In this document: positions 27,819-37,219 of the stretch, piece by piece | Position numbering within the stretch: the first letter of the stretch is position 1 | Layout of the letters: every line of letters begins with the position of its first letter | Assembly (NCBI GenBank): GCA_903872075.1 | Contig: CAIQJF010000086.1 | Coordinates: 42,041-106,040, forward strand | Direction: 5' to 3' | Length of the DNA stretch: 64,000 bases | Source: an uncultured Caulobacteraceae bacterium | GTDB taxonomy: Bacteria; Pseudomonadota; Alphaproteobacteria; Caulobacterales; Caulobacteraceae | Position numbers and translations under genes: made by a program | Notes under the pieces: generated by a model | What the model was told of the DNA's origin: nothing | Databases searched by the model: none | What the model saw: only the letters and a program-made list of their open reading frames with translations

Positions 27819-29369
27819 ATGGCAGTCAGTAAGTCACAGGTTCTGGTGGGCGCTCTCGCCGGCGCGGGCGTCGCCGTCGCGGCGATGGCCGGAGCCAGCC
27901 TGCATGGCGCTCCGCTGGGCGCCGACGGGTTCGGCCGCCTCATCAAAGCGTCGACCGAACCGGTGCTGGCCTCGGCGCCGGGCGCGCCCATGTCCTTCGC
28001 CGACATCTTTGAGAAGGTCTCGCCCGCTGTGGTCTCCATCAAGGTGACCTCGAAGGTCGATGTGAGCGCCATGCACCGTAATCAGGGCTTCCCGCCCGGC
28101 TTCCCCTTCGGGCTGATTCCCCGCGGCGCGCCCGACGGCGACGAGGATCAGGCCGATCCGAAGAAGGCCCCCAAGCAGATGTCCTCCGGCTCGGGCTTCT
28201 TTGTCTCCGCCGACGGCTTCATCGTCACCAACAACCACGTCATCGAGAACGCCGAGGACATCAAGGTCGTGCTCAAGGACGGTCGCGAGCTGAAGGCGAC
28301 CCTGGTGGGACGCGATGAGGGCACCGACCTCGCGGTCATCCGCGTCGAGGGCAAGGATTTCCCGTTCGTGAACTTCGAGGATCGCGCCCGCCCGCGCGTG
28401 GGCGATTGGGTGCTGGCGGTGGGCAATCCCTACGACCTCGGCGGCACCGCCACGGCCGGCATCGTCTCGGCCTACAACCGCGACATCGGCGAGAAGTTCG
28501 TCGACTACATTCAGATCGACGCCCCTATCAACCGGGGCAACTCGGGCGGCCCGACCTTCGACACCTACGGCCGCGTGATCGGCGTCAACACGGCGATCTT
28601 CTCGCCATCCGGCGGATCCGTGGGCATCGGCTTCGACATTCCGGCCGATATCGCCCAGAGCGTCACCCGTCAGTTGATGCAGGGCAAAAAGATCACCCGC
28701 GGCTACATCGGCGCCCAGGTGCAGGATCTGGGCGACGAAATGGCGTCCGCCTGGGGCCTCAACGGCCGCAAGGGCGCGGTCGTGGCCAGCCTTGTGGGCG
28801 GCGGTCCGGCGGCCAAGGCCGGTGTCCAGCCCGGCGACGTGGTTGTGGCCGTGAACGGTCACGCCGTCGGCAGCGCCTCGGAACTCACACGGGAAGTCGC
28901 CAAGGTGCACACCGGCGACACCCTGCATCTGGACGTGTTCCGGAGCGGCAAGGCCAAGACGGTGGACATCATCGCCGGCCTGCGTCCCTCTGAACAGGAA
29001 CTGGCCAAGGGCGGCGGACTGGGCGGCGGCGACGACGATGCTCCGGGGCCGGACGGCTCGGGTTCGGGTCAGGCGAAGGTGCTCGGCATGTCGCTCGCGC
29101 CGCTGGATCAGCAGACGCGTCAGCAGTTCAACATCGGCGCGGGCGTTCACGGCGTGGTGGTCCAGTCGGTCAAGAGCGCATCGGACGCCGGCGAGAAGGG
29201 CCTGAAAAAGGGCGACGTGATCGTGCGGGCCGGCGACCGCGAGGTGGCCAGCGCCGGGGACATCACCGCGGCCGTGGCCGACTGGAAGAAATCGGGACGC
29301 ACCAGCATCCCGCTTGAGGTGACGCGCGGCGGGGTTTCGCTGTTCGTGCCTGTGAAGATCGAGGGCTAG
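27819..29369 (+). CDS. degP: Do-family periplasmic serine protease DegP
   Basis: ATG 27819 (AGGGAA upstream) gives 516 residues with an N-terminal membrane or signal segment. The trypsin-like triad is H140 (TNNHVIEN), D170 (GTDLAVIR) and S242 (RGNSGGP). Two PDZ domains follow, at about 290-385 and 425-510, separated by a Gly/Asp-rich linker. DegP degrades or refolds misfolded envelope proteins. It lies between ccmE and a two-component pair, the order known in several alphaproteobacteria. The 185-base leader shows no clear extracytoplasmic-sigma promoter to me. Confidence 0.94.
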   Translation: MAVSKSQVLVGALAGAGVAVAAMAGASLHGAPLGADGFGRLIKASTEPVLASAPGAPMSFADIFEKVSPAVVSIKVTSKVDVSAMHRNQGFPPGFPFGLIPRGAPDGDEDQADPKKAPKQMSSGSGFFVSADGFIVTNNHVIENAEDIKVVLKDGRELKATLVGRDEGTDLAVIRVEGKDFPFVNFEDRARPRVGDWVLAVGNPYDLGGTATAGIVSAYNRDIGEKFVDYIQIDAPINRGNSGGPTFDTYGRVIGVNTAIFSPSGGSVGIGFDIPADIAQSVTRQLMQGKKITRGYIGAQVQDLGDEMASAWGLNGRKGAVVASLVGGGPAAKAGVQPGDVVVAVNGHAVGSASELTREVAKVHTGDTLHLDVFRSGKAKTVDIIAGLRPSEQELAKGGGLGGGDDDAPGPDGSGSGQAKVLGMSLAPLDQQTRQQFNIGAGVHGVVVQSVKSASDAGEKGLKKGDVIVRAGDREVASAGDITAAVADWKKSGRTSIPLEVTRGGVSLFVPVKIEG

Positions 29370-29467
29370 TCGTCCTGGGCCATGCCACGGCCTCCTGGCG
29401 GGGCGTGGCCCAAGGCGATCGCTGGAGATGGGGCGGAGGGGGCGCGGGGCCCCGGGAGGACTCCTGA

Positions 29468-30139
29468 ATGAAACTTCTGATCGTTGAGGATGACACCGAA
29501 GCCGCCCGCGCCATGGTCACCGGCCTGGCCGAGAAGGGGCACCAGTGCGAGACCGCTGGCGACGGGGAGGAAGGCCTGAGGGCCGCCCGCGACGGGCGTT
29601 TCGACGTTCTGGTCGTCGACCGGATGATGCCCCGAATGGACGGTGTCACCATGGTTGAGACCCTGCGCCGCGAGGGTGTCCAGACCCCGGTGCTGTTCCT
29701 CTCCGCCCTGGGTGAAATCAATGATCGCGTCGCCGGTCTCAACGCCGGCGGCGACGACTATCTGGTCAAGCCCTACGCTCTGGCCGAACTGCTGGCGCGC
29801 GTGGAAGCCCTGGCGCGGCGGCGGGAACTTGGCTCTGTCCAGACCCTGCTCAAGGTCGGTGATCTCGAAATGGATCTGATCGCCCGCGAGGTCCGCCGGG
29901 CGGGTGGGGAGATCGATCTGCAGCCCCGGGAGTTCCAGCTGCTGGAATTCCTGATGCGTCACGGCGGTCAGTCGGTGACCCGCACCATGCTGCTCGAGAA
30001 GGTCTGGGAATATCACTTCGATCCCCAGACCAATGTCATCGACGTTCACATCTCGCGCCTGCGGTCGAAGATCGACAAGGGCTTCGACAAACCCATGCTG
30101 CAGACAGTGCGCGGCGCGGGCTACCGACTCGAAGCCTGA
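29468..30139 (+). CDS. OmpR/PhoB-family response regulator
   Basis: The 223-residue regulator has receiver residues E7-D8-D9, D51 in VLVVDRMMP and K in YLVKPYA. The winged-helix domain includes LQPREFQLLEFLMRHGG and TNVIDVHISRLRSKID. It is 98 bases after degP and 15 bases before its kinase. This is the second complete two-component system within 6 kb. By synteny it is the regulator that lies between degP and glnE in many alphaproteobacteria; its targets are unknown. Confidence 0.92.
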   Translation: MKLLIVEDDTEAARAMVTGLAEKGHQCETAGDGEEGLRAARDGRFDVLVVDRMMPRMDGVTMVETLRREGVQTPVLFLSALGEINDRVAGLNAGGDDYLVKPYALAELLARVEALARRRELGSVQTLLKVGDLEMDLIAREVRRAGGEIDLQPREFQLLEFLMRHGGQSVTRTMLLEKVWEYHFDPQTNVIDVHISRLRSKIDKGFDKPMLQTVRGAGYRLEA

Positions 30140-30154
30140 GGCCGCTAGTCCGGC

Positions 30155-31555
30155 GTGCGCCTTCCCCGGCTTTTTCGCACCACACCCTTCCGGCTGACCC
30201 TGCTGTTCCTGGGTCTGTTCGCGGCCGCGGCGAGCCTGTTCCTGGCCTATATCTACATCGCCACCGCCGGCGAGGTGACCATGCGGGCCGACGCCCGCGT
30301 GTTGCGGGAAATGACCTCGCTGGAGGGCGTGTACGCCGACGGGGGGATCAACGCCCTCAATGAGGCGGTCATCGAGCGCGGCTCGGTGGATCACCCGATG
30401 ATCTATCTGCTGATCGACCCCCAGGGTCACGTCAGCGGCACCATCACGGAATCACCGGTGAAGGCGTTCAGCGGCGAACGCACCTGGGTCAGTTTCAGCG
30501 TCGCGGACAAGGATCCCGACGGGGTCACCGTGCGCCAGCCCGCCCGCGGCCTGGAAGAGGCCCTGCCGGACGGCGCGAAGCTGTTCGTGGGCGCGGACAT
30601 CGGCGAAGCCGAATTCTATGTGAACAAGATCCTGCGCGCGCTGTGGGGGGCCGGGGCGCTGATGGCGGTCCTCGGCCTGGCCGGCGGGCTGTTCGTCAGC
30701 CGCAACGTCAGCCGCAGCATGGCCGGGCTCACCGACGTGATCGGCAAGGCCCAGGGCGGCGACCTGCACGCCCGCGCCGAGGTCCGGGGCACAGGCGATG
30801 AATATGACGAACTGGCCGCCGGCCTGAACGACATGCTCGATCGCCTGGAACGTTCCGTGGGCGGCCTGCGGCACGCGGGCGACGCCATCGCCCATGATCT
30901 GCGCTCTCCGCTCACGCGGCTACGGGCCCGCCTGGAGGCGGCCATGATCGAGGTGGACGCCGGCCGCAGCGACGCCAAGGCCGCCCTGCACCAGGCTCTG
31001 GAAGATGCGGACGGCGTCCTTCGCACCTTCGGGGCGGTGCTGGCCATCGCTCGGCTGGAAGCCGCGGGCGACGCCCCTGGTCAATCCGTGTTCGACGCCG
31101 CCGAACTGGCCGCCTCGGTGGCGGAGCTCTATGAGCCCCTGTGCGAGGACAAGGGGCAGGAATTTCAGATTGAGGCGACACCCGGCCTGACCATGCGCGG
31201 CAACCGCGAGTTCATCGCCCAGGCCCTGGCCAACATCCTCGACAACGCCGTGAAATACACCCCCGAAGGCGGGGCGATCATGCTCCGCGCCCGGCGCCGC
31301 TCGTCGGGTGACGTGGAAATCTCGGTCACCGATACCGGCCCGGGCATCCCGCCCGAAGACCGGGCGCGGGTGGTGGAGCGGTTCGTTCGGCTGGAGAACA
31401 GCCGCAACGCCCCCGGCGCCGGACTCGGCCTGTCCCTGGTCTCCGCCGTGGCCCAGGCCCACCGGGGCCACCTCGATCTGGACGAAGGTCCAGGCTCGCT
31501 CGACGGTGGCGGTCCGGGCGTGCGCGTCGCCCTGGTGTTTCCGTCGGCGGGATAG
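30155..31555 (+). CDS. Membrane sensor histidine kinase
   Basis: GTG 30155 starts a 466-residue kinase. Transmembrane segments lie near 12-38 and 165-190, enclosing a periplasmic sensor of about 125 residues. A HAMP domain (about 190-243) follows, then HisKA with the H box GDAIAHDLRSPLTRLRARLE and HATPase_c with NILDNAVKYTP, DTGPGIPPEDR and GAGLGLSLV. It resembles CzcS/QseC-type sensors. It is paired with the preceding regulator. The spacing to glnE (57 bases) allows a common transcript but does not prove it. Confidence 0.92.
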   Translation: MRLPRLFRTTPFRLTLLFLGLFAAAASLFLAYIYIATAGEVTMRADARVLREMTSLEGVYADGGINALNEAVIERGSVDHPMIYLLIDPQGHVSGTITESPVKAFSGERTWVSFSVADKDPDGVTVRQPARGLEEALPDGAKLFVGADIGEAEFYVNKILRALWGAGALMAVLGLAGGLFVSRNVSRSMAGLTDVIGKAQGGDLHARAEVRGTGDEYDELAAGLNDMLDRLERSVGGLRHAGDAIAHDLRSPLTRLRARLEAAMIEVDAGRSDAKAALHQALEDADGVLRTFGAVLAIARLEAAGDAPGQSVFDAAELAASVAELYEPLCEDKGQEFQIEATPGLTMRGNREFIAQALANILDNAVKYTPEGGAIMLRARRRSSGDVEISVTDTGPGIPPEDRARVVERFVRLENSRNAPGAGLGLSLVSAVAQAHRGHLDLDEGPGSLDGGGPGVRVALVFPSAG

Positions 31556-31612
31556 CCGGCCGGATGCGAATGGGGGTTCGGCTGGGACGCGGCAGGGTTT
31601 AGGACCTGTCTC

Positions 31613-34501
31613 ATGACAGCGCTTGTGGACCTGATCGCAGCTTGCGGACCGGTGACCGACGCCAAGGCCGCGGCGCGCGCGCTCGAGCGGCTGGAGCCGG
31701 CCGCGGCGGACGCAGGCTGGCGCGATCTGCTGACCCGCGCCTGGCCGGCCCTGGCGCCGGTGTTCGCCGCCTCGCCCTACCTCGCCTCCCTGGCCACGCG
31801 GGAGCCTGAGAGGTTGCGGCGGTGTCTGGATGGCGCGCCCGCGGCGCATCTTGGAGCTCTGCTGGCGGAGACGGGGCGGCTTGTCGACGCTCCGGTGGCG
31901 GTCGCGGAACGGACCCTGCGCGGCCTGAAGGCCGATCTGCACCTGCTCACCGCCCTGGCCGACCTGGGTGGCGTCTGGGACCTGGAACAGGTGACCGGGG
32001 CCCTCACGGCCTTCGCCGACGCGGCCGTGGCGTGCGCCATGCGCCTGGCGGCGCGCGAGGCGCTCGCCGCCAGGCGGCTGACCCGCCTCGGGGTCGGCGA
32101 CGAAGGCCCCCTGCCCGGCATGTTCGCCATCGCCATGGGCAAGCATGGCGCTTTCGAACTGAACTACTCCAGCGACATCGACATCTCGTTCTTCTACGAA
32201 CCCGGCCGGCTGCCGCTGGCGGACGGCGTGGAGACCGCCGCCTTCGCCAGCCGCTATGTCGACCGGGTCAGCGACCTGCTCAAGCGCCGCACCGCAGACG
32301 GGTACGTCTTCCGGGTGGACCTGCGGCTGAGGCCCGATCCCTCCTCCACCCCCGCGGCTGTCTCCGTTCCCTCGGCGCTCGACTACTACCAGACGGTGGG
32401 ACAGAACTGGGAGCGGGCGGCCTTCATCAAGGCGCGGACCGTGGCGGGCGATATGCCGCTCGGCCGCGCTTTCCTGGGCGAACTCAAGGGTTTCATCTGG
32501 AGGCGGAATCTGGATTTCGCCGCGATCGCCGACATCCACTCCATCAAGCGCCAGATCCACGTGTGGAAGGTCGACGACCGGCTGACGGCCAAGGGCGCCG
32601 ATCTGAAGCTCGGCCACGGCGGCATCCGCGAGGTGGAATTCTTCGTCCAGACCCAGCAGCTGATTCTGGGGGGCCGCCAGCCGCAGCTGCGCTCGCCGCG
32701 CACCCTCGACGCCATGGCCGCGCTGGCCGCCGCCGGCCATATCTCGGCCGCGACGGCCCGGGAGATGACGGACGCCTATCGAACGCTTCGCGGCCTGGAA
32801 CACCGGGCCCAGATGCTGGCCGACGATCAGACCCACAAGCTGCCCGAGGCCGATAGCGACCGCCGCCGCATCGCCGCCCTGGCCGGCTTCGCGCCACTGG
32901 CCCGGTTCGATGCGGCGGTCGAGCGACTGCTACGGCGTGTGAACAAGCGCTACGGCCAACTTTTCGCGGGCGAGGAGGAGCTCTCCTCACGGTTCGGCAG
33001 TCTGATCTTCACCGGGGTCGACGACGACCCCGAAACCCTCGCCACCCTGCGTCGCATGGGCTTCTCGCACCCGGACACCGTCTCGGCCGCCATCCGGCGC
33101 TGGCACCATGGTCACATCGCCGCCACGCGCACCGAGCGCGGCCGGGAAGTGTTCACGCGTCTGGCCCCACGCCTGCTTGAGGCGGCCTCGGCCACCGGCG
33201 CTGCTGACACCGCCTTTGCCCGCTTCGCCGATTTCTTTTCTGGTCTCACCCTCGGCGTCCAGGTGCAGTCGATGTTCCTGGCCCAGCCGAAGCTGCTGGA
33301 GCTGGTCGTGCGGGTGATGGCCTATGCGCCGCAGTTCGCCCGCACCCTGGCCAAGCGGCCGGCGGTGCTCGACGCTCTCCTCGACCCCACCTTCTTCGGG
33401 CCGTTGGACCCTACCAGCGACATCGCCGCTCGCCTGGCCGCCGCCGAGGGGTTCGAAGCCGCGATGGACGAGGCGCGGCGGATTCACGCCGAAAGCTCAT
33501 TCCGGATCGGCGTGCATGTCCTGGGCGGCCTCGCCAGCGCCGAGGCCGCAGGACAGGCGTTCGCCGACCTGGCCGACGCCCTGATCGCCGGCCTGGCCCG
33601 CGCTGCCCTGGCCGAGGTGACGCGAACCGGGGGGACATTCGAGGGCGAGGTGGCGGTGATCGCTCTGGGCAAGTGCGGCTCGCGCGAGATGAACGCCCGA
33701 TCCGATCTCGACCTTATGACCCTCTACCGTCCGGCCGGCGCCGCCACCGAGTCCAGCGTCAAGGGCTGGGGCGCGCAGGTGTTCTACACGCGCTTCACCC
33801 AACGGCTGGTGTCGGCCCTCTCCGCGCCCACGGCGGCCGGCACACTCTATGAGGTGGATCTGCGCCTGCGGCCTTCGGGCACGGCCGGGCCCGTGGCGGT
33901 CAGTTTCGCGGCCTTCGAGTCGTACTACGCCGGCGACGCTGAGACCTGGGAAGAACTCGCGCTGTGCCGGGCGCGGGTCGTATGGTCGACGTCCGAAGGC
34001 TTCACCGCCGACGCCACCGACGCCGTGGAGGCCATCCTGCGCCGGCCCCGCGATCCCGCCGTCTGCGCCAAAGACGTTCTGGAAATGCGCGCTCTCATGG
34101 CTGACGAACGGCCGCCCGATGGGTTCTGGGATCTCAAGCTTGGCGAAGGCGGCATGGTCGATATGGAGTTCTGCGCGCAGTACCTCCAGCTCGTGGGCGC
34201 GGCCGCGGGCGGCCCCCTGACGGCCAACACCGCCGACGCGCTGGAGGCCCTGATTGCCGCGGACCCCAGCCGACGGAGGGTGCTGTCCGGTGTGCTGAAG
34301 GCCTGGCGGCTGCAGCAGAACCTGTCGCAACTGCTGAAGATCGCGCTGCAGGACGGCGCCGCCCCGGAGGATGAGCCGGGCGCCTTCAAGGCCCTGCTGG
34401 CCAAGGCCGGCGGCTGCCGCGACTACGCCGGGCTCAAGACCCGCCTGGCCGCGTCGCGCCGCGCCGCGCACGCGGCCTTCGCCGCTACGGTGGCGGCATA
34501 G
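31613..34501 (+). CDS. glnE: Bifunctional glutamine synthetase adenylyltransferase/deadenylase
   Basis: The 962-residue protein has the two-halved GlnE structure. The N-terminal deadenylase nucleotidyltransferase centre reads AMGKHGAFELNYSSDIDISFFYE, and the C-terminal adenylyltransferase centre reads ALGKCGSREMNARSDLDLMTLY. GlnD/PII-UTase-associated domains follow each (RGLEHRAQMLADDQTHKLPE). GlnE adenylylates glutamine synthetase under nitrogen excess and reverses this under limitation, controlled by PII and glutamine. Length is normal. Its place next to a kinase/regulator pair and degP is the conserved alphaproteobacterial order. Confidence 0.95.
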   Translation: MTALVDLIAACGPVTDAKAAARALERLEPAAADAGWRDLLTRAWPALAPVFAASPYLASLATREPERLRRCLDGAPAAHLGALLAETGRLVDAPVAVAERTLRGLKADLHLLTALADLGGVWDLEQVTGALTAFADAAVACAMRLAAREALAARRLTRLGVGDEGPLPGMFAIAMGKHGAFELNYSSDIDISFFYEPGRLPLADGVETAAFASRYVDRVSDLLKRRTADGYVFRVDLRLRPDPSSTPAAVSVPSALDYYQTVGQNWERAAFIKARTVAGDMPLGRAFLGELKGFIWRRNLDFAAIADIHSIKRQIHVWKVDDRLTAKGADLKLGHGGIREVEFFVQTQQLILGGRQPQLRSPRTLDAMAALAAAGHISAATAREMTDAYRTLRGLEHRAQMLADDQTHKLPEADSDRRRIAALAGFAPLARFDAAVERLLRRVNKRYGQLFAGEEELSSRFGSLIFTGVDDDPETLATLRRMGFSHPDTVSAAIRRWHHGHIAATRTERGREVFTRLAPRLLEAASATGAADTAFARFADFFSGLTLGVQVQSMFLAQPKLLELVVRVMAYAPQFARTLAKRPAVLDALLDPTFFGPLDPTSDIAARLAAAEGFEAAMDEARRIHAESSFRIGVHVLGGLASAEAAGQAFADLADALIAGLARAALAEVTRTGGTFEGEVAVIALGKCGSREMNARSDLDLMTLYRPAGAATESSVKGWGAQVFYTRFTQRLVSALSAPTAAGTLYEVDLRLRPSGTAGPVAVSFAAFESYYAGDAETWEELALCRARVVWSTSEGFTADATDAVEAILRRPRDPAVCAKDVLEMRALMADERPPDGFWDLKLGEGGMVDMEFCAQYLQLVGAAAGGPLTANTADALEALIAADPSRRRVLSGVLKAWRLQQNLSQLLKIALQDGAAPEDEPGAFKALLAKAGGCRDYAGLKTRLAASRRAAHAAFAATVAA

Positions 34502-34507
34502 GTCCGG

Positions 34508-37099
34508 TCAGCCGAGCGCCTTGAGCACCAGTTCGCGGACGTTCTTCGAGAGCGTTTCCACCGCGGCGACGCGCTCGAGTTGCGCGCGCATCAAGGCGCC
34601 CAGCTCCGGGGCGTAGCGCGCCCAGCTGCCCAGCGGCTCCACGAGCCTGGCCGCCACATTGGGATTGAACGTGTCGACCATAAGGATCTGGTCGGCCAGG
34701 AAGCGATAGCCGGCGCCGCTCGGATCGTGGAACCGGGCGGGATTGAACGAGGCGAACACCGCCACGAGGCTGCGCAGGCGATTGGGCGTGCGGGCGTCGA
34801 AGACCGGATGGGCGGTCAGACCGATAACACGGCCGAGGGCCCCCTCGGACGGATCGCGCGCCTGGGCGGCGAACCATTTGTCCATGACCAGGGGTTCGTG
34901 CTGCCAGGTCTCATAGAATGTCGCGATCGCCTCTTCGGCCGCCTCGCCGCCGAACTGGATCAGGGCGTTCAGGCCGCCGATGGCGTCGGTCATATTGGCC
35001 GCGGCCTCGAAGTGGCCCTTGGCCCGGGTCAGGTTGATGGGCCGCGGGTCGGCCGCCAGCAGATCCAGCGCGGCGTTGCGCAGGGCGCGGCGGCCAGCCG
35101 ACTCGGCGTCGGGAGAGAAGGCGCCGGTCCCCTGCAGGCCGCCATGCAGACGCCGCAGGCTCTCGCCCAGGTGAACGGCCATGCGCGAGCGCAGGCGGTT
35201 GCGGGCGGCGTGGATCGCGGCCGGATCGGCGACCTCGGAGATCACCGCCAGATCGCTTTCGGTGGGCAGGCCCAGCAGCAGGGCCTTGAACGCCGGCTCG
35301 GAGGACTGGTCGTCCAGCGCACGGCCCATGGCCTCGGCGAAGCGCTCCTCGCCCACATCGTCCGGGCGCCCGGACGCGCGCTTGAGGATCAGATCGCGGG
35401 CCAGGCTCTGGCCGGCTTCCCAGCGGTTGAACAGGTCCGGATCGCCGGCCAGCAGGGCGTAGCCGTCCTTGGACGGGGCGTCGGTCGTGAGATTCACCGG
35501 AGCGGAAAAGCCGCGCAGGATCGAGAGCACCGGCGTCTCGGCAATGCCCTCAAGTCGTGTCCGGTATTCGGCCCCTTCCAGGATGATCACTTCGGTCGGG
35601 CGGATTTCCCGGCCGTCCTGATCGAGCAGACCGAAGGCGATGGGGATGGGCAGCGGGCGCTTCTCCGGCTGATCCTGGGTCGGGGCGGTGACCTGGGTGA
35701 TCGTGACATCCAGCGCCCGGGCGGCCTCGTCATAGAGCGCCTCGACATTCACGCTGGGTGTGCCCGCCTGTTCGTACCAGCCGAAAAAGGACGAGAGATC
35801 ACGGCCCGTGACCTCGGCGAAACAGGCGACGAAGGCCTCCACCGTGGTGGCCTGACCATCCCAGCGGTCGAAATAGAGATCCATGCCACGCCGGAAATCG
35901 GTCTCGCCGATCAGCAGCCGCAGCATGCGGATAACCTCGGCGCCCTTCTCATAGATCGTGGCGGTGTAGAAGTTGTCGATCTTCTGATAGCGCGACGGGC
36001 GCACCGGGTGGGCCATGGGGCTGGCGTCCTCGGAGAACTGCCGGGCCCGCAGGGTCCGCACTTCCTTGATACGCTGGACCGCATGACCGCGCTGGTCGGC
36101 CGAAAAAGCCTGGTCGCGGAACACGGTCAGGCCTTCCTTCAGGCACAGCTGGAACCAGTCCCGGCAGGTGATGCGGTTGCCCGTCCAGTTGTGGAAGTAC
36201 TCGTGCGCCACCACGCCCTCGATCCGCTCATAGTCGAGGTCGGTGGCCGTGGCCGGATCGGCCAGGAGCAGGGAGGAATTGAAGATATTGAGGCCCTTGT
36301 TCTCCATGGCCCCGAAGTTGAAGTCGCGCACCGCGACGATCATGAACAGGTCGAGATCATACTCCCGGCCCCAGGCCTCCTCGTCCCAGCGCATCGCGCG
36401 CTTGAGGCTGTCCATGGCGTATTCGGCGCGCGCCGCCATGCCGGTGTCCACATAGATGCGCAGGGCGACATCGCGGCCGCTCATGGTGACGAAGCTGTCC
36501 TCCAGCACGTCCAGTTCCCCGGCCACCAGAGCGAACAGGTAGCAGGGTTTGGGGAAGGGATCGTTCCAGACCGCGAAGTGGCGTCCGTCCGGCAGGCCGC
36601 CCGACTCCACAAGATTGCCGTTCGATAGCAGGTGGCGGAAGTCGCGCGACGCCTCGAGCCGCACCGTGAAGCGCGACAGCACGTCCGGCCGGTCGGGATA
36701 CCAGGTGATCTTGCGGAAGCCCTCGGCCTCGCACTGGGTGCAGAAGCGCCCCGCCGACATATAGAGCCCGTCCAGAGACTTGTTGGCGTCCGGATCGATC
36801 TCGACCTCGGTCTCGAGAACGAAGCTGTCGGGGACGCCCGGGATCGTCAGACCCTCGGCGTCGATCGCGTGTTCGTCCGCGCCCAGGCTCCGGCCGTCGA
36901 TAGACACAGACACCGGGATCAGCCGTTCGCCATTGAGCCAGAGCGGTTCGGCGTGATCGCCGTTGCGTCGGATCGACAGGCGGGCCTTCACCCGGGTCGC
37001 GCGGGGTTCCAGGGCGATGTCGAGCTTGACCTCGTCGATCAGGAACGCCGGCGGGCGATAGTCGGACAGCCGCACGGGCTGGGCGTTTTCGGTGCGCAT
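34508..37099 (-). CDS. pepN: Aminopeptidase N
   Basis: This 863-residue M1 metallopeptidase has the exopeptidase motif GAMEN at 263-267 and zinc ligands in HEYFHNWTGN (H299, H303), with the third, a glutamate, in CLKEGLTVF near 322. An N-terminal beta-domain and a long helical C-terminal domain complete the standard PepN length. It removes N-terminal residues from peptides in the cytoplasm. It is convergent with glnE, with only six bases between the stops. The start has no strong ribosome-binding site. Confidence 0.95.
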   Translation of the reverse strand: MRTENAQPVRLSDYRPPAFLIDEVKLDIALEPRATRVKARLSIRRNGDHAEPLWLNGERLIPVSVSIDGRSLGADEHAIDAEGLTIPGVPDSFVLETEVEIDPDANKSLDGLYMSAGRFCTQCEAEGFRKITWYPDRPDVLSRFTVRLEASRDFRHLLSNGNLVESGGLPDGRHFAVWNDPFPKPCYLFALVAGELDVLEDSFVTMSGRDVALRIYVDTGMAARAEYAMDSLKRAMRWDEEAWGREYDLDLFMIVAVRDFNFGAMENKGLNIFNSSLLLADPATATDLDYERIEGVVAHEYFHNWTGNRITCRDWFQLCLKEGLTVFRDQAFSADQRGHAVQRIKEVRTLRARQFSEDASPMAHPVRPSRYQKIDNFYTATIYEKGAEVIRMLRLLIGETDFRRGMDLYFDRWDGQATTVEAFVACFAEVTGRDLSSFFGWYEQAGTPSVNVEALYDEAARALDVTITQVTAPTQDQPEKRPLPIPIAFGLLDQDGREIRPTEVIILEGAEYRTRLEGIAETPVLSILRGFSAPVNLTTDAPSKDGYALLAGDPDLFNRWEAGQSLARDLILKRASGRPDDVGEERFAEAMGRALDDQSSEPAFKALLLGLPTESDLAVISEVADPAAIHAARNRLRSRMAVHLGESLRRLHGGLQGTGAFSPDAESAGRRALRNAALDLLAADPRPINLTRAKGHFEAAANMTDAIGGLNALIQFGGEAAEEAIATFYETWQHEPLVMDKWFAAQARDPSEGALGRVIGLTAHPVFDARTPNRLRSLVAVFASFNPARFHDPSGAGYRFLADQILMVDTFNPNVAARLVEPLGSWARYAPELGALMRAQLERVAAVETLSKNVRELVLKALG

Positions 37100-37158
37100 C
37101 CGATCTGTTTAGCCCGTCGGATCGCCGATGGGGAGGCTTGACGCTCCGTCAGTCTTTC

Positions 37159-37182
37159 CCCGCCGCGAAAGCCCGCTATCCT
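37159..37182 (+). promoter_or_regulatory. Promoter-like block upstream of the acyl-CoA dehydrogenase pair
   Basis: CCCGCCGCGAAA (37159-37170), three bases, then CGCTATCCT (37174-37182), 38 bases before the ATG at 37220. It matches the block before ccmE (27041-27064) in sequence and spacing, so a shared promoter class or regulator is plausible. Confidence 0.35.
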
Positions 37183-37219
37183 AGGCGACAAAGAGATTAG
37201 GCAGGAGCGAACGCGCGCC

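Noticed and set aside
30920..32836. Minus-strand open frame of 638 codons
   Set aside because: Antisense to the sensor kinase and glnE; no motif found.
34580..36628. Plus-strand open frame of 682 codons
   Set aside because: Antisense to pepN, which has the complete M1 motif set.
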